A stretch of 36,872 bases of DNA, taken from the NCBI GenBank assembly GCA_009840735.1, contig VXNF01000099.1, positions 1 to 36,872 of the forward strand, written 5' to 3'. The position numbers and the translations under genes were made by a program. The stretch is from Acidimicrobiia bacterium. Its GTDB lineage: Bacteria > Actinomycetota > Acidimicrobiia > Acidimicrobiales > CATQHL01. Below are positions 20,348 to 28,464 of this stretch, one piece after another (the first letter of the stretch is position 1; every line of letters starts with the position of its first letter). Under the pieces are notes generated by a model. It did no database searches and was not told where the DNA came from. It saw only the letters and a program-made list of their open reading frames with translations.

Positions 20348-20542
20348 TCAGATACCGAGCTGGCGGCGCACCGACGGCCTGTCGGCGCTGCTCACGTCCC
20401 CGTCGCGGCGCAGCTGGCGCTTGCGCTTCGGGGCCTTCTTCTCGAGGATGTGGTTCTTGTAGGCGTGACGCCGAACGATCTTGCCGGAGCCGGTCACCTT
20501 GAAGCGCTTGGCGGCGCCCCGGCGGGTCTTCATCTTGGGCAT
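20348..20542 (-). CDS. rpmI: 50S ribosomal protein L35
   Basis: 64 residues beginning [20 protein letters not shown], the standard N-terminus, so ATG 20542 is chosen over the longer frame starting 20 codons upstream. Lies 28 bp upstream of rplT. The 144-bp gap before it, downstream of infC, shows no gene. Confidence 0.97.
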   Translation of the reverse strand: MPKMKTRRGAAKRFKVTGSGKIVRRHAYKNHILEKKAPKRKRQLRRDGDVSSADRPSVRRQLGI

Positions 20543-20686
20543 TGTCGTTCCTCTCGGCTTCGATGACCGGTGATAGGTGGGGCGCTTCGGTGGGGCTCTC
20601 AAGGCTCGGGCGGCTAGCGGCGGATCGCAACCCGCACCGGCCCCCGAACCGGCGGCGTCAGCCCGAGCAGCCGGGGCGAGACGCAG

Positions 20687-21214
20687 TTACTTGCGGCCGC
20701 GCTTGTCGGGGGCGAGGAGCATCACCATGTTGCGGCCGTCCTGGCGAGGCGGCGCTTCGATGCGGGCTAGGTCGCCGGTCACCTCGGACACCTCGTCCAG
20801 GATGCGTTGACCCAACTCGGGATGAAGCGTCTCACGGCCCCGGAACATGACGGTGATCTTCACTCGGTTGCCAGCGTTCAGGAAGTCGCGCACCTTGCGG
20901 GTCTTCGTCTCGAAGTCGCCGCGCCCGATCTTGGGGCGGTACTTCATCTCCTTGACGACGACTTGGGTGCTCTTCTTGCGCGACTCCCGGGCCCGCTGCG
21001 CCGCGTCGTACTTGTACTTCCCGTAGTCCATGATCCGGCAGACGGGCGGTTCGGCCCTGTCGGCGACCTCCACCAGATCCAACCCGTGCGCCTGTGCGAT
21101 CGAGAGGGCTTCGGCGAGGGGACGGATCCCGATCTGGTCCCCGTCCGGGCCAACCAGGCGGACTTGCGGCGCCTGGATGTTCTCGTTGACGAGCGGCCCC
21201 GAATCTGCAGCTAT
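20687..21214 (-). CDS. infC: Translation initiation factor IF-3, apparent AUA start
   Basis: IF-3 binds the 30S subunit and checks initiator tRNA and start codon. The conserved N-domain reads VNENIQAPQVRLVGPDGDQI, with MDYGKYKYDAAQRARESRKK in the linker region. C-domain motifs are KITVMFRGRE, HPELG and DGRNMVMLLAP. From the in-frame TGA at 21221-21223 to the conserved Val-Asn-Glu there is no ATG, GTG or TTG. The only plausible initiator is ATA at 21212-21214, giving 175 residues. The first standard start in frame (TTG 21082) would cut off 44 residues of the N-domain. Rare AUU/AUC/AUA starts are known for infC and support autoregulation by IF-3. Followed by rpmI and rplT. Confidence 0.92.
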   Translation of the reverse strand: MAADSGPLVNENIQAPQVRLVGPDGDQIGIRPLAEALSIAQAHGLDLVEVADRAEPPVCRIMDYGKYKYDAAQRARESRKKSTQVVVKEMKYRPKIGRGDFETKTRKVRDFLNAGNRVKITVMFRGRETLHPELGQRILDEVSEVTGDLARIEAPPRQDGRNMVMLLAPDKRGRK

Positions 21215-21312
21215 GGCCGATCACTCAGCAATCGTGATTCCCCTCTCTCGGTGCGCCGGCCTCCCCAGCGCTTGACGTTGCGGTTCGTGCCGGAGTGTGC
21301 GGACCGGCACAT
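21211..21312 (-). other. Possible leader ORF overlapping the infC start
   Basis: A 33-codon frame begins at ATG 21310-21312 after a G-rich stretch and ends with TAG at 21211-21213. Its stop overlaps the proposed infC ATA (21212-21214) as ATAG. Terminating ribosomes could re-initiate at the weak AUA. The peptide has no recognisable family, and the arrangement may be chance. Confidence 0.2.
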
Positions 21313-21397
21313 GCCCGCCCGCAGCTCCCGGGCATCCGAAGCGGCTGCGCCGGGCCCGGACCGCGAGAATCCCGGCTCGGGCGCTACAGGCGGGCCA

Positions 21398-21427
21398 TAG
21401 AGTACCAGCACCAGCAGCGGATTCGAA
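21398..21427. promoter_or_regulatory. Candidate symmetric divergent promoter for infC and the DUF1844 gene
   Basis: TAGAGTA (21398-21404) reads TAGAGT on plus and TACTCT on minus, both of TANNNT form. For infC a -35-like TTCGAA (21422-21427) is 17 bp from TACTCT, giving a leader of about 180 nt. For the plus strand, transcription would begin near 21410 and include the GAGGAGG ribosome-binding site of the DUF1844 gene. The plus-strand -35 is poor. Confidence 0.4.
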
Positions 21428-21451
21428 GACGGCGACTGCGAGGAGGCTGCG

Positions 21452-21892
21452 ATGACACTGTGGACACCCGGCGGCGAGCATCATGTGCCGAGAGAGCCCC
21501 AGCCGGAGCGGCCCGCAGCGGCGGCCAGCGAGACCGACGCCGCCGCCGGCGAAATGCCGCTGAACCTCGACGACCTTGACCCCGAGGAGCGAGAGCGCGC
21601 GGAGGCGATCATGGCCGAGTTGGCCGCCGCCCGCGAGCGGCTCGCCGCGGCGCCGCCCGAGGCGGTCGTGGCCAACCACGCCATGGGCCTGTACGAACTA
21701 GCCGCCATCCACCTGACCGCCGATCCGCCCCGGCCGGCGGAGGCCCGACTGGCGATCGACGCCATGGGCTTACTAGTGGAGGGCCTGGCCGGTCGCCTCG
21801 GCGAGTCCGAAGCGACGCTGCGTGAGGCACTGCAGAGCCTGCGCATGGGCTACGTCCAGCAGACCTCCGGCGGCGCGAGCGACGCCGCTTAG
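21452..21892 (+). CDS. DUF1844 domain protein
   Basis: 146 residues. The first about 35 are low-complexity Pro/Ala/Glu. The core VVANHAMGLYELAAIHL (about 73-89), EARLAIDAMGLLVEGLAGRLG and LREALQSLRMGYVQ match the actinobacterial DUF1844 pattern (a small helical protein usually encoded beside infC). Function unknown. A strong Shine-Dalgarno GAGGAGG lies 6 nt before ATG, unlike several neighbours that look leaderless. Divergent from infC, followed by hisG on the same strand. Confidence 0.8.
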   Translation: MTLWTPGGEHHVPREPQPERPAAAASETDAAAGEMPLNLDDLDPEERERAEAIMAELAAARERLAAAPPEAVVANHAMGLYELAAIHLTADPPRPAEARLAIDAMGLLVEGLAGRLGESEATLREALQSLRMGYVQQTSGGASDAA

Positions 21893-21992
21893 CCAGCGGC
21901 GAGGCCTTGTGGCCCTGGGGCGCGCCGTCGGCTGGGCCGTGATGACACGCTCGGCGCGGTGCGCCGGCGGCTCGGGCCGTCTGCGGCACCGG

Positions 21993-21998
21993 TAGCGT
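21993..21998 (+). promoter_or_regulatory. -10 box for a possibly leaderless hisG transcript
   Basis: TAGCGT ends 7 nt before ATG 22006 of hisG, with no convincing Shine-Dalgarno between. No clear -35. If used, the mRNA would begin at or next to the start codon, which also excludes the GTG at 21997 as the start. Confidence 0.4.
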
Positions 21999-22005
21999 GG
22001 GCGGG

Positions 22006-22881
22006 ATGCTGCGCCTGGTGCTGCCGAAAGGATCCCTCGAGCAGGCCACGCTGGAGCTGTTCGCCGACGCCGACTTGAACGTGCGCAGGATGTCCAAGGT
22101 GGACTACCGGGCCACCATCGAGGACCCGCGCGTGGACGACGTGCGCATCCTGCGGCCCCAGGAGATCCCCCGCTACCTCAGCGAGGGCATCTTCGATCTG
22201 GGGATCAGCGGGCGCGACTGGGTGACCGAGAGCGGCGCCGAGGTGGTCTCGCTGTGCGAGCTCGGCTACTCCAAAGCCACCGACCAGCCGGTGCGGATCG
22301 TGGTGGCCGTCGCCGCCGACTCGCCCTATGAGCGCGCCGCCGACCTGCCCAACGGTGTGCGGGTCTCCACGGAGTACCCCAACTTGACCAGCCGTTTCTT
22401 CGCCGAACAAGGCATCGAGGCCGACGTGCAGCTCTCCTACGGCGCCACCGAGGCGAAGGTGCCAGAGATCGTGGACTGCGTAGTGGAACTGACCGAGACC
22501 GGCGGGGCGCTGCGGGCGGCGGGGCTGCGGATCATCGACACCGTGCTGGTGTCCCACACCGAACTGCTGGCCAACCCCGCCGCCCATGCCGAGCCCGCCA
22601 AGCGCCACGCCATGAGCCAGATCGCCACGCTGCTGTCAGGAGTGCTGGAGGCGCGGGGCCGCGTGCTGGTGAAGATGAACGTGCCAGAGGGCGCTCTGGG
22701 CGCGGTCATCGACCTGCTGCCGTCGATGAAGGCGCCGACGGTGAACGAGCTCTACAGCGGCCAGGGGTTCGCCGTGGAGACCGTCGTGCCGAAGACGGTC
22801 ATAAACACCCTGATCCCCGAGCTCTCCGAGGCCGGCGCCACCGACATCTTAGAACTCCCCCTAGCCAAGATCGTCCACTGA
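22006..22881 (+). CDS. hisG: ATP phosphoribosyltransferase (long form)
   Basis: First step of histidine synthesis, ATP plus PRPP. 291 residues from ATG 22006 (an in-frame GTG lies 9 nt earlier). Features: N-terminal LRLVLPKGSLEQATLEL, GISGRDWVTESG, and VRVSTEYPNLTSRFF. The PRPP-binding loop is in the VELTETGGALRAAGLR segment. A C-terminal regulatory ACT-like domain (about 205-291) marks the long, histidine-inhibited, hexameric form that needs no HisZ. No other his genes are in the window. Convergent with pnkp. Confidence 0.95.
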   Translation: MLRLVLPKGSLEQATLELFADADLNVRRMSKVDYRATIEDPRVDDVRILRPQEIPRYLSEGIFDLGISGRDWVTESGAEVVSLCELGYSKATDQPVRIVVAVAADSPYERAADLPNGVRVSTEYPNLTSRFFAEQGIEADVQLSYGATEAKVPEIVDCVVELTETGGALRAAGLRIIDTVLVSHTELLANPAAHAEPAKRHAMSQIATLLSGVLEARGRVLVKMNVPEGALGAVIDLLPSMKAPTVNELYSGQGFAVETVVPKTVINTLIPELSEAGATDILELPLAKIVH

Positions 22882-22926
22882 GCGCTGCAGCCGACGGCAG
22901 CCCGGGCGATCCACTGCGACCGCGAG

Positions 22927-22961
22927 CTGCTCGGCGCGTCGTTGCACGCATCAACGAGCAG
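22927..22961. terminator. Hairpin between convergent hisG and pnkp
   Basis: CTGCTCG (22927-22933) pairs with CGAGCAG (22955-22961). An inner CGTTG/CAACG pairing competes with part of it. No T-tract follows, so it may be a weak bidirectional terminator or a transcript end structure. Nothing else is seen in 22882-23022. Confidence 0.3.
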
Positions 22962-23022
22962 AGAGCCTGCGATGGCGGCGTCGCCGCGCAATCCACACGC
23001 AGTCCAGCCGAGGAGGCTGCTG

Positions 23023-25566
23023 CTAGAGCCGGGGGTCGACGGGCTCGCTCTCGAGCGCGAGCACACCGAAGACGCACTCATGGACCCGGCTGAGGTGTTC
23101 GCTGGCCACGAAACGGTCGAGGGCTTCGATTCCCAGCGCGTACTCGCGACGGGCCAACGAAGACTTGCGCCCGAGCGATCGCTGCCGCAGCCCCGCGAGA
23201 TTCGCCGGCTCGAGATACTCGGGGCCATAGATGATGCGCAGGTACTCCCGGCCCCGGCACTTGATGGCGGGCTGGACGAACCCGGCGCCCGTGGTCGCGA
23301 TCGGTTCGGCCGGCTTGACCACCGCGCCCTCGGACCCGCCGTCGGTCAGCGAATGCCACCAGTCCGTTGCCTGCTGAATCGCCGCTTCGTCGCTCAGGAC
23401 GACGAACCGGCGGTCGGTTCGCCGAAGCGTCCCCGGAGCGTGGTCCGCCAGCGCATCGAGGTGCTCGAGATGCCAGCGGTGGGGTCGGCGGGCGAGCACC
23501 TCCCCTTCTGCCGCGAGGATCTGGAACGGGGCGATCTCGATGCCGTCCGCGCCGTCGACGTCCCAGCAGTACCGCCGGTACGCATCGACGAAGGCCGCGA
23601 TGTGCTCAGCTCGGTCGGCGGTGCGAGCTGTGAGGGCCTCGACGTCGACGCCCCGGCGCGCCGCGTCCGCCGTCATGCGGCGGGCCTCACCGAGGGTCGC
23701 TGTGCCGGCCGCAGCAGTAGCGGCGTACATCCGCTGGATCAGAGCAGCAGCCTTGACCGACCACGGCAGGACCTCCGCATCAACGATGAACCAGTCGGTG
23801 CCGAGGCGGTCCCATAACCCAGCCCCGTCGGCCGCGGCGCGGACCCGGTCAAGCAGAGAACCAGCCGGTGAGGGCTCAGCGAAGAAAGGCCGACCGGTGC
23901 GGGTGACGATGACGCCGTCCTGGTCATTGGAGATTCCGAATCGCGCCTGGGCCGCGTCGGCGTTGCGGGCAACCACAAGCACGGCCCGCGAGCCCATGTG
24001 TTTCTCTTGGACCACGACCTCGGCGACGCCGGCCTTGCGGAAGTACGCGAAGGCCTCGTCGGGATGCTCGAGATAGCCGTCCCGGTCCGAGGCCGCCGCG
24101 GGGGCCATGGTCGGCGGCAGGTAGACCAGCCACCGGGGGTCGACGGCGAATCGGCTCATGACCTCGAGAGCGGCGCTCGACCGCTCGGCTTCGATGAGCA
24201 CACGCCCCGCCAGCGCCGTCTGGACATGGTGCTTGCCGAGCACGTCGCCGACATCCAACAAGCGCGGCGGCCGCGGCGAGGCCTCTTCGGCGGCGTCGAC
24301 GGGACGGACCGGCTGGTAGTGCTGGGCGACAGCGGGCACCGCGACTAGGTCGCGTTCGGGCCAGCGCAGCGCTGTCAGCTCGCCTCCAAAGACCGCCCCG
24401 GTATCGACGCAGATCGTGTTATTGACCCATACCGCCTCGGGCACCGGGGTGTGGCCGTAGACGACCGCGGCATCGCCCCGGTAGTCATCGGCCCACGGAT
24501 ACCGCACCGGCAGCCCGAACTCGTCGGTCTCGCCGTCGGTGTCGCCGAAGAGGGCGAGCTCTCGCACACGGCCCGACGAGCGTCCGTGGTACCGCTCGGG
24601 AAGGCCGGCGTGGGCGACCACCAGCCTGCCGCCGTCGAGGACATAGTGGCCGATGAGACTGTCGATGAACTCGGCGACCCGTTCGGCGAACTCGGGGCCG
24701 CGCCGCTCGAGCTGTTCGAGCGACTCGGCCAGCCCGTGGCTGACGTTGACTTTGCGTCCCGCCAGTGCCCGACGCAGCTTGACCTCATGGTTGCCCGCGA
24801 CGCACAACGCATTGCCCGCGGCCACCATCGACATGGCCACATCGAGGACTTCCACCACGCCAGGACCCCGGTCCACGAGATCTCCGACAAAGACCGCCCG
24901 GCGACCCGCGGGATGCGCGATCGGGTCAGCCTCGGTGTCATAGCCCAACCGGTCGAGCAGGCTCAGCAGCTCGGCGTGGCAGCCGTGGACATCGCCGATG
25001 ATGTCGAACGGGCCCGTGTCGTCGCGGCGGTCGCTCCAGAGCCGGTTGCGGGCCACCTCGACCGAGTCGAGCTCCTCTGTCGAGCCGAGCGTGTAGACCC
25101 TGGCGAAGCGCTCCCTGCGCAGCCGCTTGGTGCTACGTCGCAGCGTGTCGTGCTGGCGCTGGATTGCGTGCGCCGGCGTCCGGCGATCGCGGCGCTGCTC
25201 GTTGTGGGCCAGGCAAGCTGCCACGGACAGATCGAACACGATGGCGGTAGCCAGCACGTCCCATCGGCGCGCCAGCTCGAGCAGACCCTTACGGTCCTCG
25301 GCCCTCACGTTGGTCGCGTCAACGACGGTGAGGCGGCCGAGTTCGAGGCGCTTGCCGACGATGTAGTGGAGCAGCTCGAAGGCGGCTGCCGTGCTGGACT
25401 GGTCAGTCTCGTCGTCGCTGACGAGCGCCCGGCATTGGTCGCTCGACACGACTTCGGTGGAGGCGAAGTGCCGGCGCGCGAACGTCGACTTGCCCGAGCC
25501 GGACGCGCCGCAGAGCACGACCAGCCCGACCTCGGGGACGTCGATGCGAGCGAGTTGGCGTCTCAC
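23023..25566 (-). CDS. pnkp: Polynucleotide kinase-phosphatase-ligase Pnkp (RNA repair)
   Basis: Three-domain RNA end-healing and sealing enzyme, 847 residues, full length for stand-alone bacterial Pnkp. The 5'-kinase has P-loop GASGSGKST (20-28). The metallophosphoesterase 2',3'-phosphatase has GDVHGC (191-196), GDLVDRG (228-234), GNHE (258-261) and GHT (371-373). The adenylyltransferase ligase domain has VVQEKHMGSRAV with nucleotidyl Lys522. All key residues I can check are present. It starts at GTG 25566 with GAGGAGGG ending just before it; that ribosome-binding site overlaps the hen1 stop, so the two are one unit. With Hen1 it repairs RNAs cut by ribotoxins and marks the junction with 2'-O-methyl, as known for Clostridium thermocellum and Anabaena. 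Confidence 0.95.
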   Translation of the reverse strand: MRRQLARIDVPEVGLVVLCGASGSGKSTFARRHFASTEVVSSDQCRALVSDDETDQSSTAAAFELLHYIVGKRLELGRLTVVDATNVRAEDRKGLLELARRWDVLATAIVFDLSVAACLAHNEQRRDRRTPAHAIQRQHDTLRRSTKRLRRERFARVYTLGSTEELDSVEVARNRLWSDRRDDTGPFDIIGDVHGCHAELLSLLDRLGYDTEADPIAHPAGRRAVFVGDLVDRGPGVVEVLDVAMSMVAAGNALCVAGNHEVKLRRALAGRKVNVSHGLAESLEQLERRGPEFAERVAEFIDSLIGHYVLDGGRLVVAHAGLPERYHGRSSGRVRELALFGDTDGETDEFGLPVRYPWADDYRGDAAVVYGHTPVPEAVWVNNTICVDTGAVFGGELTALRWPERDLVAVPAVAQHYQPVRPVDAAEEASPRPPRLLDVGDVLGKHHVQTALAGRVLIEAERSSAALEVMSRFAVDPRWLVYLPPTMAPAAASDRDGYLEHPDEAFAYFRKAGVAEVVVQEKHMGSRAVLVVARNADAAQARFGISNDQDGVIVTRTGRPFFAEPSPAGSLLDRVRAAADGAGLWDRLGTDWFIVDAEVLPWSVKAAALIQRMYAATAAAGTATLGEARRMTADAARRGVDVEALTARTADRAEHIAAFVDAYRRYCWDVDGADGIEIAPFQILAAEGEVLARRPHRWHLEHLDALADHAPGTLRRTDRRFVVLSDEAAIQQATDWWHSLTDGGSEGAVVKPAEPIATTGAGFVQPAIKCRGREYLRIIYGPEYLEPANLAGLRQRSLGRKSSLARREYALGIEALDRFVASEHLSRVHECVFGVLALESEPVDPRL

Positions 25567-25576
25567 GCGACCCTCC

Positions 25577-26965
25577 TCACCGGCGGAGCACCGCCATCTG
25601 TGACGGCGGCCCGCAGACCGGGGCCGAGGAGCCGACGGCGCTGATCTCCACGCTGTAGCCGTAGCGCGCCGCTATGCCGCGAACCCACGCCTCAAACTCG
25701 CTGCGAGTCCATTCGAAGCGATGGTCCTCGTGGCGCAATCCCCTGGCGTCGAGGCGCTCGAAGTTTGAGTTGTACTCCCGATTCGGAGTCGTGAGCACCA
25801 CCGACGCCGCGCCGATATGACCGAACACGACGTCGGCGAACACGTCGAGGCGTTCGGGGTCGAGGTGCTCGACAACTTCGACGATGGTGGCCACATCGAA
25901 GCCCTGCAATCGCGAGTCGGTATAGGTCAACGCGCCCTGGAACAGCCGGATCCGCTCCCGGCGACGCTCAGACATCTGATCGAGCTTCAGACGGCGCTCG
26001 GCTCGTTCGAGCGCTCCGACCGACGCGTCCACCCCCACCGCGCACGTCACCGCTGGCTCGGCAAGCAGCCTCTCCAACAGTCGGCCCTCACCGCATCCCA
26101 GATCGACGACCCGCCCCGCTCCGACGTCGCGCACCGCCTGAAGCACCGCCTCCAGCCGTTGCTCGCCCAAGCGGATCGGCGCTTCAGCCGCTTCCTCGGC
26201 TGCGTCCCGCTGCACGCCGAGGAGGTCGGTGTCCTCACCCGCGTCGGCCAGACGCGCTTGAGCCTCCCGAATGAATCCGGGGAGGCGCAGGTACCGGCGG
26301 GTGATCAGCTCGGATTCGGGATGGCAACCCAGCCAGTCGCCGCCCCGCAGCAGCAGTTTGTTCACCTCCTCGGGGCCGATCCAGTAGTGCTTGGCGTCGT
26401 CGAGCACCGGCAGCAGCACGTAGAGATGCTCCAGGGCCGAACGGACGGTCTGGCGGCCGGCCAGCCGGGCGGCCACATACTGGCTGTCTCCCCACGCCGG
26501 GAACTGCGAGTCCAGCGCGATCGGCGAGCACTCCACCTCGTAGCCCAACGGATCGAACAGCCTCCCCAGAATCTCCGCGCCGCCCCGCACCGGCACAGCC
26601 GGCAGCTGGATCTCGATATCGAGGCGTCGGGCGACCAGTTCGGGCCGATCGTCGCACCTGCCCGTCAACGCCGTGCGGAACAGCCGGCCCAGCGCGACGC
26701 TCAACATCGACGACGCCGCATAAGGCCGGTCGTTCACGTAGGGCTCAAGGCCCTGGGCCCGGTGCCGGTCGCGGCGCCGTGTCCGCCCGAAGGGGTCGAC
26801 CTCGACGTACGTCGTCGCCGTGCAGCGCTGCGCAGCAGCCTCAGGATAGAACACATGCGCGCGCCCGAACCCGAGATCGACCGAGCGCACCCGATCAGGG
26901 TGCTTGTGCAACAGAAACCCCAAGTCGGTGGCAACAGGCGTCGTCGAAGTCAGTGAGACCAGCAT
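25577..26965 (-). CDS. hen1: 3' terminal RNA ribose 2'-O-methyltransferase Hen1
   Basis: Partner of Pnkp; methylates the 3'-terminal ribose before sealing. 462 residues. The N-terminal half (about 1-250) is the Pnkp-activating Hen1 N domain. The C-terminal methyltransferase has the SAM motif VVDLGCGEGRLL (286-297). Putative metal ligands are Glu363, Glu366, His367 (EVVEH) and His415 in HEDHRFEW, matching the E-E-H-H set of bacterial Hen1. The pnkp start is 10 nt downstream. The 213 bp upstream (26966-27178) show no gene and no clear promoter. Confidence 0.95.
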   Translation of the reverse strand: MLVSLTSTTPVATDLGFLLHKHPDRVRSVDLGFGRAHVFYPEAAAQRCTATTYVEVDPFGRTRRRDRHRAQGLEPYVNDRPYAASSMLSVALGRLFRTALTGRCDDRPELVARRLDIEIQLPAVPVRGGAEILGRLFDPLGYEVECSPIALDSQFPAWGDSQYVAARLAGRQTVRSALEHLYVLLPVLDDAKHYWIGPEEVNKLLLRGGDWLGCHPESELITRRYLRLPGFIREAQARLADAGEDTDLLGVQRDAAEEAAEAPIRLGEQRLEAVLQAVRDVGAGRVVDLGCGEGRLLERLLAEPAVTCAVGVDASVGALERAERRLKLDQMSERRRERIRLFQGALTYTDSRLQGFDVATIVEVVEHLDPERLDVFADVVFGHIGAASVVLTTPNREYNSNFERLDARGLRHEDHRFEWTRSEFEAWVRGIAARYGYSVEISAVGSSAPVCGPPSQMAVLRR

Positions 26966-27178
26966 GGCTCAGCCATTCAACCCGCGGCCCGCGCCCGTCG
27001 CAACGACCACTGTCCGGACACTCGCCGACCGGAGGGTGGATTAGCAGGGGCTTCTGCCGTCACACAGCAGATCGTCGAGGAGGTCGGGCTGGCGCCGCAA
27101 GAAGGTCAGCCATATCGCCCACGCGGACCCGCGGGCCTGATGACGAGATCGAGCCGATCTCCGCGCCGGGGTGAGCGG

Positions 27179-27667
27179 TCAGTGGGGTGTCGGTTCGTCG
27201 CTCAGGAGACGCAGGGCGTGGGGCAGCACCTCGAGGACGGCTTCGGCGCATTCCACCGCGCCGCGGGGTGATCCCGGTGTGTTGAGGATCAGCGCCCTGC
27301 CGCGGGTGCCGGCGACGGCGCGTGAGAGTCGCCCCAGCGGGTTCACGAAGCGCATCGCCTCGGCCAGCCCGGGGGCAAGGCGCTCAACGACTTGCCGGGT
27401 CCCCTCGGGCGTGAGGTCTCGGGGCCCGAATCCTGTCCCGCCGGTCGTGACGAGGAGCCCGGCGAAGCCGTCGGTCATCTCCGCCAGCGCCTCGGCCACC
27501 GACTCGGCGCCGTCGGCCACGACTCGCCGCTCAACCACCTCGTAGCCGGCGCCGGCCAGCAGCGCCTCTAACGCCTCACCGGAGCGATCCTCCCGCGTGC
27601 CAGCGATGACGCCGTCAGAGACTGTCAGAACCTTGGCAAACAGCCCGGTGGCCCGTAAGTCACTCAC
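27179..27667 (-). CDS. mogA: Molybdopterin adenylyltransferase-type protein MogA/MoaB
   Basis: MPT-binding domain protein, 162 residues, acting late in molybdenum cofactor synthesis by adenylating molybdopterin. Features: VLTVSDGVIAGTREDRSG (about 14-31), TTGGTGFGPRDLTPEGT, and LNTPGSPRGAVEC, the pterin-phosphate and adenylation site. GTG start with a TANNNT box 6 nt before it. MogA and MoaB cannot be told apart by sequence alone. No other cofactor genes are nearby. The frame stays open 45 codons past its TGA, without family likeness. Confidence 0.88.
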   Translation of the reverse strand: MSDLRATGLFAKVLTVSDGVIAGTREDRSGEALEALLAGAGYEVVERRVVADGAESVAEALAEMTDGFAGLLVTTGGTGFGPRDLTPEGTRQVVERLAPGLAEAMRFVNPLGRLSRAVAGTRGRALILNTPGSPRGAVECAEAVLEVLPHALRLLSDEPTPH

Positions 27668-27673
27668 ACCGCG

Positions 27674-27679
27674 ACCCTA
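27674..27679 (-). promoter_or_regulatory. -10 box for a possibly leaderless mogA transcript
   Basis: TAGGGT on the minus strand ends 6 nt before the GTG of mogA. The surrounding CGGGTAGGGT closely resembles CGGGTAGGTT before the MOSC gene. The AGGG could instead act as a short Shine-Dalgarno. Confidence 0.4.
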
Positions 27680-27744
27680 CCCGGGAGATCGCCGCGCCCA
27701 GGTTGGCACGATTGGCCAGAACACGAGCGACGTTGGCTTGTGCG

Positions 27745-28461
27745 TCAATCCCCGCCGAAGCGAGCGTCGTAGGCTTCGGCCATCCGGTCGATGAACTCCT
27801 GCCATCGAAGACCGGTCCCGTCAGCGGGAAGACCGGGATCCATACACCCCGATTCGCGGTCGAACACAACGACAGCGATGCCCTCGAGCAGGTGAGACGC
27901 ATCGCCCTCGGTCTGTCGTCCGCCCGCACGCGTGAATCGCCCGATGGCTCGCTCGATCAGGTGTGTCGTGGGCTTCCACTCGTCGTCATATCCCGACCTC
28001 ACCCGCTCGGTGGTCGGCAGCGTGAGGATGCCGCCAACCACTGCGAACGGGAATTTGAGATGAACGTTGACCGAGAAAGTCCGAATATCTCCGAATCGGT
28101 TCCAGATAGCTCGCCCCACGGCCAAGTGGACGGGCTTGATCTCAACGGCCAGCGTCAAGCCGTCCGTCTCGGTGATCTCCGAGACGTCGGCCTTCACGCT
28201 CCGCAGGCCTCCACCAACCGTTCGCTCCCCGGCAACGGCGCCATCGAGACCGAGTCCCGTTGCCCGGAGGCTGCTGAGCGTCGCGCGGGACAACCCGTCG
28301 GACAGCCGCAGCTGCGCCGCCTTACCCTTCTGGCTGCCAATCTGTGAGGCTCCTCTGATGTACTCGGCGGACGCAGCGCAGTAGTCGTCGATCGTCGGCG
28401 TGGGCGACTCTCCGAGCCTCTCGACTAGCGCGAGACCTGCGGGGTCTGGCGATCCGGCCAT
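27745..28461 (-). CDS. Probable type II restriction endonuclease, PD-(D/E)xK-like
   Basis: 238 residues, 3 nt after the stop of a DNA methyltransferase gene on the same strand. I do not recognise the family. A PD-(D/E)xK-like signature is visible: Asp92 (in RSVKADVSE), then a beta strand LTLAVEIKP with Glu107-x-Lys109 and an alpha helix after it. The N-terminus is helical and polar, and an aromatic-rich middle (about 119-140) follows the active site. No signal peptide or membrane segment. Base composition looks less GC-rich than its housekeeping neighbours, which with the RM pairing suggests acquisition. The recognition site is unknown. The alternative is a non-restriction accessory protein of the methyltransferase. 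Confidence 0.65.
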   Translation of the reverse strand: MAGSPDPAGLALVERLGESPTPTIDDYCAASAEYIRGASQIGSQKGKAAQLRLSDGLSRATLSSLRATGLGLDGAVAGERTVGGGLRSVKADVSEITETDGLTLAVEIKPVHLAVGRAIWNRFGDIRTFSVNVHLKFPFAVVGGILTLPTTERVRSGYDDEWKPTTHLIERAIGRFTRAGGRQTEGDASHLLEGIAVVVFDRESGCMDPGLPADGTGLRWQEFIDRMAEAYDARFGGD

Positions 28462-28464
28462 GGC

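Noticed and set aside
27041-27181. 45 open codons in frame after the mogA TGA, suggesting readthrough or a fragment
   Set aside because: MogA is complete before the TGA, no recoding signal is seen, and the extension has no family likeness.
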